Below, one piece after another: positions 1 through 4,405 of a stretch of 5,271 nucleotides of DNA. How positions within the stretch are numbered: position 1 is the stretch's first letter; the number at the start of each line of letters is the position of its first letter. Source of the DNA: Chloroflexota bacterium (GTDB taxonomy: Bacteria; Chloroflexota; Dehalococcoidia; Tepidiformales; Tepidiformaceae); assembly GCA_025350285.1 (NCBI GenBank), contig JANXYE010000288.1, positions 1 to 5,271 of the forward strand, in the 5' to 3' direction. Position numbers and translations under genes: made by a program. Below the pieces are notes generated by a model that was given only the letters and a program-made list of their open reading frames with translations, did not search any database and had not been told where the DNA came from.

Positions 1-220
1 GAAGGCGCAATACGAACTCCTGCGCGAAGCGGCGCCTCCGTACTTCCTCCGGCCAGGCGGGGTATGGGCGCGCCTCCATGGCAGGCAAGTGTAGCTCACC
101 AAGATGAGCCGCCGCCCGCCCACTGGACCGGCCTCGTGCCGGGCGTAAGGCACAGCACGGCGTAAAGTCGCCGGCAAGGCGAACCTGAGCCCGTTCCCGC
201 CACGGCTGTATCATCGGAGC
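1..220. other. Left edge: unresolved partial gene and PAP2 upstream region
   Basis: Two partial reading frames compete at the edge. On the plus strand, a frame open from base 2 ends at TAG 92-94 and reads as a plausible C-terminus ending ARLHGRQV. On the minus strand, an ATG at 79-77 opens a frame beginning MEARPYPAWPEEV that leaves the window. Third-position G/C is high in both, at about 73% and 81%, so composition does not decide. Neither is recognisable as a family. Positions 95-200 have no coding signal. They contain a short stem, CCGGC 128-132 with GCCGG 138-142, that lacks a T-tract, and two copies of GGCGTAA at 142-148 and 159-165. Confidence 0.3.
209..214 (+). promoter_or_regulatory. 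Candidate -10 box for leaderless PAP2 transcript
   Basis: TATCAT lies six bases before the GTG start at 221, so transcription would begin at or next to the start codon. No purine-rich Shine-Dalgarno sequence occurs at the usual distance; only GGAG at 216-219 touches the start. A weak -35-like CTGAGC lies at 185-190 with an 18-base spacer. This TANNNT-plus-six arrangement is known for leaderless genes in Actinobacteria, Deinococcus and related GC-rich lineages. The assignment is inferred from position and motif only. Confidence 0.4.
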
Positions 221-781
221 GTGAACGAGGCCCTGCTCGACTTCATCAACGGCGCCGCCGGCCGGTCGGACCTGCTGGACGGGGCAGGCCGCTTCGCCGC
301 GAAGGAACTCATCTTCGTCTTAGGGGCGGCACTGGTTGCTTTGGGGCTGATCGAGGCGCGGCGCCGGCGGGGACGCTCTCTGCGGGTGGCGCTCGCCGGC
401 GTGGCCGCGACGGCCGTCGCCCTGGCGTTCGTGTTCGCGCTCGGCCAGCTCTGGTACGAGCCCAGACCGTTCGCCAGCGACCCGGACACGGTCCGCCTCA
501 TTTCGCACGCCGCGAATAATTCGTTTCCATCGGACCACGCCGCCGTGGCCGCGGCAGCGGCAACCATTGGCGCGCTCGCGTGGCGGCGGGCGGCTGTGCC
601 GCTTGCCGTGTTCGTCATCCTCATCGGAATAGGCCGTGTGTTCGTCGGGGTGCACTACCCGGGCGATGTCGTCGCGGGCGCGGCGGTGGGCGCCGGGGCT
701 GGATTGGTGGCATGGTGGGTGGCCAACGCCTTGGCCGCCCGCCTGGGCGTGGAGCGGGGATCACAATCGGCCGAAGCCTGA
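221..781 (+). CDS. PAP2-family membrane phosphatase, BcrC-like undecaprenyl-diphosphatase
   Basis: This 186-residue integral membrane protein belongs to the type 2 phosphatidic acid phosphatase family. BcrC-like members remove one phosphate from undecaprenyl diphosphate on the outer face of the membrane, recycling the lipid carrier for peptidoglycan synthesis. Visible motifs are RP at 82-83, PSDH at 103-106, and R139-X5-H145-X3-D149 in GRVFVGVHYPGD. H106 and H145 would be the catalytic histidines. The N-terminal pattern, INxxAG then LD then FxAK at residues 9-28, and the YxPRPF block match BcrC proteins. The classical first-motif Lys is Gly here, and I recall BcrC proteins having the same substitution. 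About five membrane segments lie near 31-46, 54-75, 105-120, 124-141 and 150-171. The GTG start fits the family's N-terminus and the adjacent -10 box. Substrate specificity cannot be read from sequence, so another PAP2 lipid phosphatase is possible. Confidence 0.88.
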   Translation: MNEALLDFINGAAGRSDLLDGAGRFAAKELIFVLGAALVALGLIEARRRRGRSLRVALAGVAATAVALAFVFALGQLWYEPRPFASDPDTVRLISHAANNSFPSDHAAVAAAAATIGALAWRRAAVPLAVFVILIGIGRVFVGVHYPGDVVAGAAVGAGAGLVAWWVANALAARLGVERGSQSAEA

Positions 782-948
782 CCGCGCGACGCCGGCGGCC
801 GTTGCCCCGCGGCGCGGGCGCGGGAAACGGCGCCACTCTGGTGTCCCTTGCCGACTCAGCGAGAAACGAGCCCCGGGTTCGGCGCCACCGCTGTCGATGC
901 GCTGCCGGTCAGCTTGCGCCACCGGGTGGCTGACGCGAAGGTCGTGAT

Positions 949-1249
949 ATGCCTCACACGCCCGCGCGATTGATCCTGATCCGCGGACTCCCCGGCGCGG
1001 GCAAGACAACCCTCGCCCGGCAGATCGAACAGCGGCTTCTGGCTCTTCGGCTCCGCGGTGACGAGTGGATGGCGCTGCTTGCCTATTGAGGTCCGCAACT
1101 CTGAGGCCGCATGGGGAGCCGTCCCCATCACCCGGGACCAGCTCGAAAGCTGGCCGGTGTTTTTCGAACGTCCCGATGCCGCGGAGATGGAGATGTTCGA
1201 CACTCCGCCAGAGACAGAGACCGTCAGAGTACGAAGCGGTCCCAAATGA
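949..1249 (+). pseudogene. Broken P-loop (AAA/zeta-toxin-like) kinase relic
   Basis: An ATG at 949, seven bases after a GAAGG ribosome site, opens a 46-codon frame stopping at TGA 1087-1089. It contains a textbook Walker A, GLPGAGKT at residues 13-20 (985-1008), after a hydrophobic beta strand RLILIRG. GDEWMALL follows, where related small ATP-binding kinases have the DEWM element. A second frame, open across 1088-1249, reads VRNSEAAWGAV, then PITRDQLESW, then FERPDAAEMEMFD, which resembles the C-terminal tail of the same small-kinase group. The two pieces lie in different frames, and I estimate that about 80 middle residues are missing (family about 160-175, from memory). An internal deletion with frame loss is the simplest reading. 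The substrate of this group is unknown to me. The 3' end overlaps the convergent membrane-protein gene by 26 bases. A separate short peptide of 46 residues is possible but less likely. Confidence 0.6.
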
Positions 1250-1595
1250 GCGTCGTCATCGCGACCGTGAAGGCGGCGGCAACGACGGTACCGGCGGGCT
1301 GACGGTGCTCGCGGATGCCGAGCGCGAGGCTGACGGCCGTGAAGGCCGTAACCGCGCTGCCAACATCCTGCCAGCTGAGGTCGAAGGGGCCGTCCGGCGT
1401 GAGAGCCCCGGCGCTGGTCTGGCGGAGGACAAAATTCCAGCCAATCCAGCCGGCGGTGGTGGCGACGCCGGTAAGGACGAATCGCCAGCGAACACGTCCC
1501 CACGGATAATAGAAGAGGATAGCGGCGGCGATGAGACCGGCCACGAGCCCCGTCCAGGTGATCTCCCAGGGTGTGAAGAGTTCAGCGGTGTTCAT
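1224..1595 (-). CDS. Small four-helix membrane protein of unknown function
   Basis: I do not recognise this 123-residue protein. It starts MNTAELFTPWEITW and has four hydrophobic stretches near residues 12-30, 37-57, 77-94 and 101-118. Between helices 2 and 3 a polar loop is rich in Gly, Pro, Asp and Thr (residues 59-76). Trp is frequent at the helix ends (W10, W14, W32, W37, W50, W53, W75, W118), and the C-terminus is very short. There is no signal peptide cleavage pattern and no catalytic motif that I can name. Its ATG (1595-1593) overlaps the TGA of CoA-transferase B (1594-1592) as ATGA, and a GGGGG tract lies about eight bases upstream. It is therefore the third, translationally coupled gene of the operon. 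It might anchor the transferase at the membrane or help substrate entry; both ideas are inference from position alone. An upstream extension in the same frame only shadows the transferase gene. Confidence 0.72.
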   Translation of the reverse strand: MNTAELFTPWEITWTGLVAGLIAAAILFYYPWGRVRWRFVLTGVATTAGWIGWNFVLRQTSAGALTPDGPFDLSWQDVGSAVTAFTAVSLALGIREHRQPAGTVVAAAFTVAMTTLIWDRFVL

Positions 1596-2812
1596 GGCCG
1601 GCCCCCAGGGTCGTGTTCGCCCAGGAACGGCGCGCGGCTCGGTGGGACCATGGGCGAGCCGGTGAACGTGATCGCCGCGCCGGGATAGGTGAAGGTGCGG
1701 CCCAGTTCCGGGTGTTCGACCTGCACGGGGTAGCCCCGGGCGACGAAATGCGGGTCGCTGAAGACATCCTCCGGCGGATAGATGATGCCCACCTGGAAGC
1801 CGCGCTCCTGGCCGCCACTGAAGAAGGCATAGGCGTCGATGCGGCTGGCGATGAACTCGTACGCCTCCCGGCCGGCCCCGAAGATGGCCTGGAGCTCCGG
1901 GTCCTCGGCGATGCGCGAGAGGTCGATGCGATCGCGCTGCATCCCCAGTTCGAGCAGGGGTGCGGGATGAAAGTCGTCGAGCATGCCCAGATCCGTCAGC
2001 CAGGCGATCATCTGGCGAAAGTCCTCGGGCTTGCGCGGCGGGACGCCGGTGTTCACGTAGCGGCCGTCGGCGCAACGCACCTGGCTGGGCATGCTCGGGC
2101 TGACCCCGGCGTGGCGGCCAGTCTGGCGCTGGACAGTGCCCTGGTTGACGAGCCAGGTGTAGCTTCCGGCTTCGGTGGTCACGTTGAGTGCCGCATGGAT
2201 GTTCACATCGATGAACTGCCCTTCGCCCGTGAGGTCGCGGTAGAGCAGGGCGGTCAGGGCGGACATGACGGCGAAGTGGCAGCCCGTCTGGTAGGCCTGG
2301 TTGCCGCCGCCGCGGACGCCCGGGAGCGAATGGTCGTCGTAGCCGTTCATCCAGGCGAAGCCGCCCCCGGCCGCGAGCGTCAGGTCCGTGGCCTGCTCGT
2401 CTACCCGCGGGCTGTTCCGCCCGAACGGGGTGATCGACACGTAGATGAGCCCCGGATTGGCGGGCTGCAGGTCCGGATAGTCGAGGCCGAGTTGGGCCAT
2501 CCGGCCGGGCGCCTGGCTCTCGATGATGATATCGGCGCTGGCGGCGAGTTCACGAAAGCGTCCGCGGCCGGCGTCCGTCTCCACGTCAATCACCTGGCTG
2601 CGCTTGCCCCCGTTGTAGTGCCAGAAGTAGAGGCTGCGCTCCGGGCCGGGTTCGTCATCGAGGAACGGTGCGTAGGCGCGGGTGAGGTCGCCGCCGGGCG
2701 GTTCGATTTTGGTGACATCGGCGCCGAGCCCGGCCATCAGCCGGCCGGCCCAGGCCCCCTTTTCGTCGCAGAACTCGAGTACGCGGATGCCTTCCAGTGG
2801 GGCGCTGGTCAT
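1592..2812 (-). CDS. Family III CoA-transferase (CaiB/BaiF), subunit B lacking catalytic Asp
   Basis: This 406-residue protein is homologous to family III CoA-transferases, which move CoA between carboxylic acids through Asp-bound intermediates. Family features are the N-terminal Rossmann-like segment GIRVLEFCDEKGAWAGRLMA (8-27), GADVTKIEPPGGD (30-42), the HYNGGKRS block (65-72), GLIYVSITPFG (121-131) and LTGEGQFIDV (194-203). Aligning TGCHFAVMSALTALLYR with the TGAYFMAIAILAALRHR of the upstream paralogue puts Tyr174 (codon 2293-2291) at the catalytic Asp position. The neighbouring residues NQAYQTG contain no Asp. The protein ends nine residues after its GEH start, where the paralogue has about 28 residues. 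I chose ATG 2812, not the upstream in-frame start, because homology begins there, GGAGG lies seven bases upstream, and it forms an ATGA overlap with subunit A. It is probably a structural or substrate-binding subunit; a catalytic role by another residue cannot be excluded. Confidence 0.9.
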   Translation of the reverse strand: MTSAPLEGIRVLEFCDEKGAWAGRLMAGLGADVTKIEPPGGDLTRAYAPFLDDEPGPERSLYFWHYNGGKRSQVIDVETDAGRGRFRELAASADIIIESQAPGRMAQLGLDYPDLQPANPGLIYVSITPFGRNSPRVDEQATDLTLAAGGGFAWMNGYDDHSLPGVRGGGNQAYQTGCHFAVMSALTALLYRDLTGEGQFIDVNIHAALNVTTEAGSYTWLVNQGTVQRQTGRHAGVSPSMPSQVRCADGRYVNTGVPPRKPEDFRQMIAWLTDLGMLDDFHPAPLLELGMQRDRIDLSRIAEDPELQAIFGAGREAYEFIASRIDAYAFFSGGQERGFQVGIIYPPEDVFSDPHFVARGYPVQVEHPELGRTFTYPGAAITFTGSPMVPPSRAPFLGEHDPGGRP

Positions 2813-4041
2813 ATCACGCCCTCCGCCCGCAAGGCGGCGATCTCGGCGGCGTCCATGCCGAGGAGTTCGCCGAGCACGTACGCATTGTGTTCGCCGAGGC
2901 ATGGCCCGCCGCGCGAAATCGACCAGTCCGTCTTCGAGAAATGCACCGGCAGGCCGTCTACGCGGACGTCGCCCATCTCGCTGTGGTGGGCCGTGGGCCA
3001 GAGTCCCCAGGCTTCGGTGTTGGGGTCGTGGTCGATGCGCTCGCCAGGCCGCTGGACCGCGGCGGCGGGAATCCCGGCGGCCTGTAGCCGGGAGGCGAGG
3101 GCGAAGTGGCCCCGCGTTCGAGTGTAGCCGGCGACGAACGCGTCGAGTTCATCCTCTTTCGCTTTTCGGCTGGCAACCGTGGAGAAGCGGGGGTCTTCGG
3201 TCCACGGTTCAGCGACGACGCCGGCGAACATGCGCCAATCCTGGTCGTCCCGGCAGGCGATGGCGACCCAGTTGTCTTCGCCCTCGGCGGGGTAGATGCC
3301 GTGGGGGGCCATCGCGGGCGAATCGCTACGGTTCGAATCGGGCGAACCGGGGCGGCGCAGCGGCCGGTTGTTCACGGTGAAGTCGAGCAACGCCGGGCCG
3401 TTCAGGGTGGCGCCCGCCTGCACGCACGCGAGGTCCACATGCTGGCCCTCGCCCGTGCGGTTGCGATGCCGGAGCGCGGCGAGGATGGCGATGGCCATGA
3501 AGTAGGCGCCGGTATGGTCCATGTAGGAGTAGCCCCAGCCGGCTGGTGGCTGTCCCGCGAGGCCGGAGGCGAAGGTCAGCCCGGCGACCGCCTGGACGAT
3601 CGGGCCCCACGTCTTGTAGTGGCCGTACGGGCCTTCGTGGCCGAAGCCGCAGTTCGAAACGTAGATGATGTCCGGGTTGATGGCCTTCATCGCCTCGTAG
3701 GTGAGGCCCCAGCGGTCAAGCACGCCGGCCGCGAAGTTCTCGCTTACGACATCGGCGCGGGCGATGAGCTGCCGGCAGATCTCCTTGCCGCGCTCCGTGC
3801 GGAGGTTGAGCGTGATGCCGAGCTTTTCGACGTTGTGGTTATTGAAGGCGCCGCCGAGGTTGATCCCGCGGCGCTGGTCCACGTACGGCGGCAGCCCGCG
3901 GAGGATGTCCCAACGGCCTTCGTTCGCGGGGTCCTCAATACGGATGACCTCAGCCCCGAAGGCGGCGAGAAAACGCGTTGCCCCGGCGCCAGCGAGCTGG
4001 CCCGTGAAGTCGCAGATCTTGATGTGCGAAAGTGCGCCCAT
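2809..4041 (-). CDS. Family III CoA-transferase (CaiB/BaiF), catalytic subunit A
   Basis: This 410-residue protein is a full-length family III CoA-transferase. The N-terminal part has IKICDFTGQLAGAGATRFLA (7-26), FGAEVIRIEDP (28-38) and NVEKLGITLNL (70-80). DIIYVSNCGFGHEGPYGHY (124-142) follows, and then YMDHTGAYF with D175 (codon 3519-3517), which aligns with the active-site Asp of formyl-CoA transferase and CaiB. RTGEGQHVDL (195-204) and the C-terminal GEHNAYVLGELLG (383-395) complete the fold. The ATG at 4041 follows GGGAGG with a five-base gap. It is the first gene of a coupled operon, so its promoter should lie at 4042-4110; a weak -10-like TATGCT is on the minus strand at 4079-4074. Substrate is unknown: the family covers formyl, carnitinyl, benzylsuccinyl, malyl and other acyl groups, and nothing here distinguishes them. 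Confidence 0.93.
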   Translation of the reverse strand: MGALSHIKICDFTGQLAGAGATRFLAAFGAEVIRIEDPANEGRWDILRGLPPYVDQRRGINLGGAFNNHNVEKLGITLNLRTERGKEICRQLIARADVVSENFAAGVLDRWGLTYEAMKAINPDIIYVSNCGFGHEGPYGHYKTWGPIVQAVAGLTFASGLAGQPPAGWGYSYMDHTGAYFMAIAILAALRHRNRTGEGQHVDLACVQAGATLNGPALLDFTVNNRPLRRPGSPDSNRSDSPAMAPHGIYPAEGEDNWVAIACRDDQDWRMFAGVVAEPWTEDPRFSTVASRKAKEDELDAFVAGYTRTRGHFALASRLQAAGIPAAAVQRPGERIDHDPNTEAWGLWPTAHHSEMGDVRVDGLPVHFSKTDWSISRGGPCLGEHNAYVLGELLGMDAAEIAALRAEGVI

Positions 4042-4086
4042 CGGCGCCTCCCGGTTTCGTAGAGTGAGGCGGAAGCATACGCCATT

Positions 4087-4114
4087 GAGTACCGAGGGCC
4101 GAGTTCCGAGGGGT
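4087..4114. repeat. Tandem 14-bp near-repeat GAGTNCCGAGGG
   Basis: GAGTACCGAGGG (4087-4098) is followed after two bases by GAGTTCCGAGGG (4101-4112), with 11 of 12 bases identical and a period of 14. The second copy contains the left target duplication, and its last two bases fall in the left end of the insertion. It could be a pair of regulator half-sites upstream of the transferase operon, or chance similarity. Confidence 0.4.
4103..4110. repeat. Left target-site duplication GTTCCGAG
   Basis: This 8-bp word abuts the left terminal inverted repeat and recurs exactly at 4341-4348, just outside the right terminus. The match stops at both ends of the word (A/T before it, G/T after it), as a fixed-length duplication would. 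Confidence 0.65.
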
Positions 4115-4128
4115 GGCCGTCAGATTTT
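4111..4128 (+). repeat. Left terminal inverted repeat of the candidate MITE
   Basis: GGGTGGCCGTCAGATTTT is the inverted partner of 4322-4339. The inner 11 bases, CGTCAGATTTT, are identical in both ends; the two mismatches are at positions 3 and 7. Outside position 4111 the similarity stops at once. Confidence 0.65.
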
Positions 4129-4157
4129 AGCGGCCCGCTCGGGCGCGGCACGTGCGT

Positions 4158-4257
4158 GACCGAACCGCTCGTTCGCCAGTCGCGGCTAGGATTGCCGCCC
4201 GCCGACTCGGCCCCACATCTCCAATCCTAGCCGCGACGGATACGGAGCGGTTCAGTC
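4158..4257. repeat. 100-bp imperfect palindrome inside the element
   Basis: The outer arms GACCGAACCGCTC (4158-4170) and GAGCGGTTCAGTC (4245-4257) pair over 13 positions with one mismatch. The inner arms TCGCGGCTAGGATTG (4180-4194) and CAATCCTAGCCGCGA (4222-4236) pair perfectly over 15. A 9/8-base internal loop separates the stems, and the apical loop is 27 bases (4195-4221). Transcribed on either strand it would form a long stable hairpin. It lacks a T-tract, so it is not a standard intrinsic terminator. Confidence 0.85.
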
Positions 4258-4321
4258 TCCAGTGAGCCCGCGGCCGGGGCGGCCAAGATGCGGCCGAACG
4301 GGGGTTCCCTGCCCTTGTCCA

Positions 4322-4339
4322 AAAATCTGACGTCCATCC
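4322..4339 (-). repeat. Right terminal inverted repeat of the candidate MITE
   Basis: Read on the minus strand this is GGATGGACGTCAGATTTT, matching the left end at 16 of 18 bases. It ends one base before the right copy of the 8-bp duplication. Confidence 0.65.
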
Positions 4340-4340
4340 T

Positions 4341-4348
4341 GTTCCGAG
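4341..4348. repeat. Right target-site duplication GTTCCGAG
   Basis: This is an exact copy of 4103-4110, lying immediately outside the right end of the element. Joining the left copy directly to base 4349 predicts the pre-insertion sequence. Confidence 0.65.
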
Positions 4349-4378
4349 TTGGACGCCGCGGCATACTGGGACACGTCT

Positions 4379-4398
4379 GGCCGAAAGGCCGAAGGAGG
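4379..4398 (+). promoter_or_regulatory. GAAA-tetraloop hairpin and strong Shine-Dalgarno of the reductase gene
   Basis: GGCC (4379-4382), GAAA (4383-4386) and GGCC (4387-4390) form a compact GNRA-loop hairpin. The ribosome site AAGGAGG at 4392-4398 follows directly, seven bases before ATG 4406. A third GGCC (4402-4405) touches the start codon. GGCC is self-complementary, so this copy could pair with either upstream copy and close the ribosome site in a loop. The Shine-Dalgarno is clear; a switching role is speculation. Confidence 0.6.
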
Positions 4399-4405
4399 AG
4401 AGGCC

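Larger units (their letters stand above)
4111..4340. mobile_element. Candidate MITE: 230-bp non-coding element with TIRs and 8-bp TSD
   Basis: The element begins GGGTGGCCGTCAGATTTT (4111-4128). Its other end, read inward on the opposite strand from 4339, is GGATGGACGTCAGATTTT, so 16 of 18 bases match. A perfect 8-bp direct repeat, GTTCCGAG, flanks the termini at 4103-4110 and 4341-4348. One base (4340) sits between the right terminal repeat and its duplication and is assigned to the element. The interior carries no transposase and no credible ORF; it is dominated by a 100-bp imperfect palindrome. Terminal repeats, fixed-length duplication, small size and folding potential define a miniature inverted-repeat element mobilised in trans. 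An 8-bp duplication fits several families, including IS256 and ISL3. I lean to IS256-like from the general look of the ends, which is only inference. No parental insertion sequence is in the window. Confidence 0.68.
4042..4405. other. Divergent intergenic region, mostly filled by an insertion
   Basis: This 364-bp gap separates the CoA-transferase operon from the aldo/keto reductase. No credible gene lies in it. Positions 4111-4340 look like a miniature transposable element bounded by an 8-bp duplication. The native remainder (4042-4110 and 4341-4405) adds up to about 126 bp after removing one duplication copy, which is ordinary for two divergent promoters. Possible -10-like sites in the native parts are TATGCT on the minus strand (4079-4074) for the transferase operon and CATACT at 4362-4367 for the reductase. 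Neither has a convincing -35. Confidence 0.6.

Noticed and set aside
428..484. Loss of the first PAP2 motif Lys as a sign of an inactive enzyme.
   Set aside because: BcrC-type proteins, as I recall them, also lack that Lys, while the RP, PSDH and R-X5-H-X3-D elements are intact.
794..834. A GC hairpin after the PAP2 gene (GGCGGCCGTT with AACGGCGCC) as a terminator.
   Set aside because: The stem needs a bulge, the loop is about 22 bases and no T-tract follows. Such pairings are common in this base composition.
1224..2075. A 283-residue version of the small membrane protein.
   Set aside because: The upstream 160 residues are a frame-shifted reading of the transferase gene. The hydrophobic protein begins at 1595 with its own coupled start.
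1592..2902. A longer start for CoA-transferase B at 2902.
   Set aside because: The extra 30 residues are Arg-rich and lie within the end of subunit A. Homology, the ribosome site and the ATGA overlap all support ATG 2812.
1613..3127. A 504-codon open frame on the plus strand opposite the CoA-transferases.
   Set aside because: It is the antisense shadow of strongly biased GC-rich codons in two genes with clear family motifs. Its own translation is Ala/Gly/Arg/Val-rich and resembles no family.
3106..4062. A 318-codon plus-strand frame opposite CoA-transferase A.
   Set aside because: This is another antisense shadow of a well-supported gene, with no ribosome site or recognisable motif.
4158..4257. 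An integron attC-like recombination site.
   Set aside because: The ends do not match the RYYYAAC and GTTRRRY core boxes, there is no integrase or cassette array, and the terminal repeats with an 8-bp duplication explain the region better.
4111..4339. A shared regulatory motif, AAAATCTGACG, in matching positions about 75 bp upstream of both divergent starts.
   Set aside because: It was attractive at first because the distances are 77 and 74 bases. The flanking 8-bp duplication makes transposon ends the more economical explanation; it stays as the alternative if no other copies exist.
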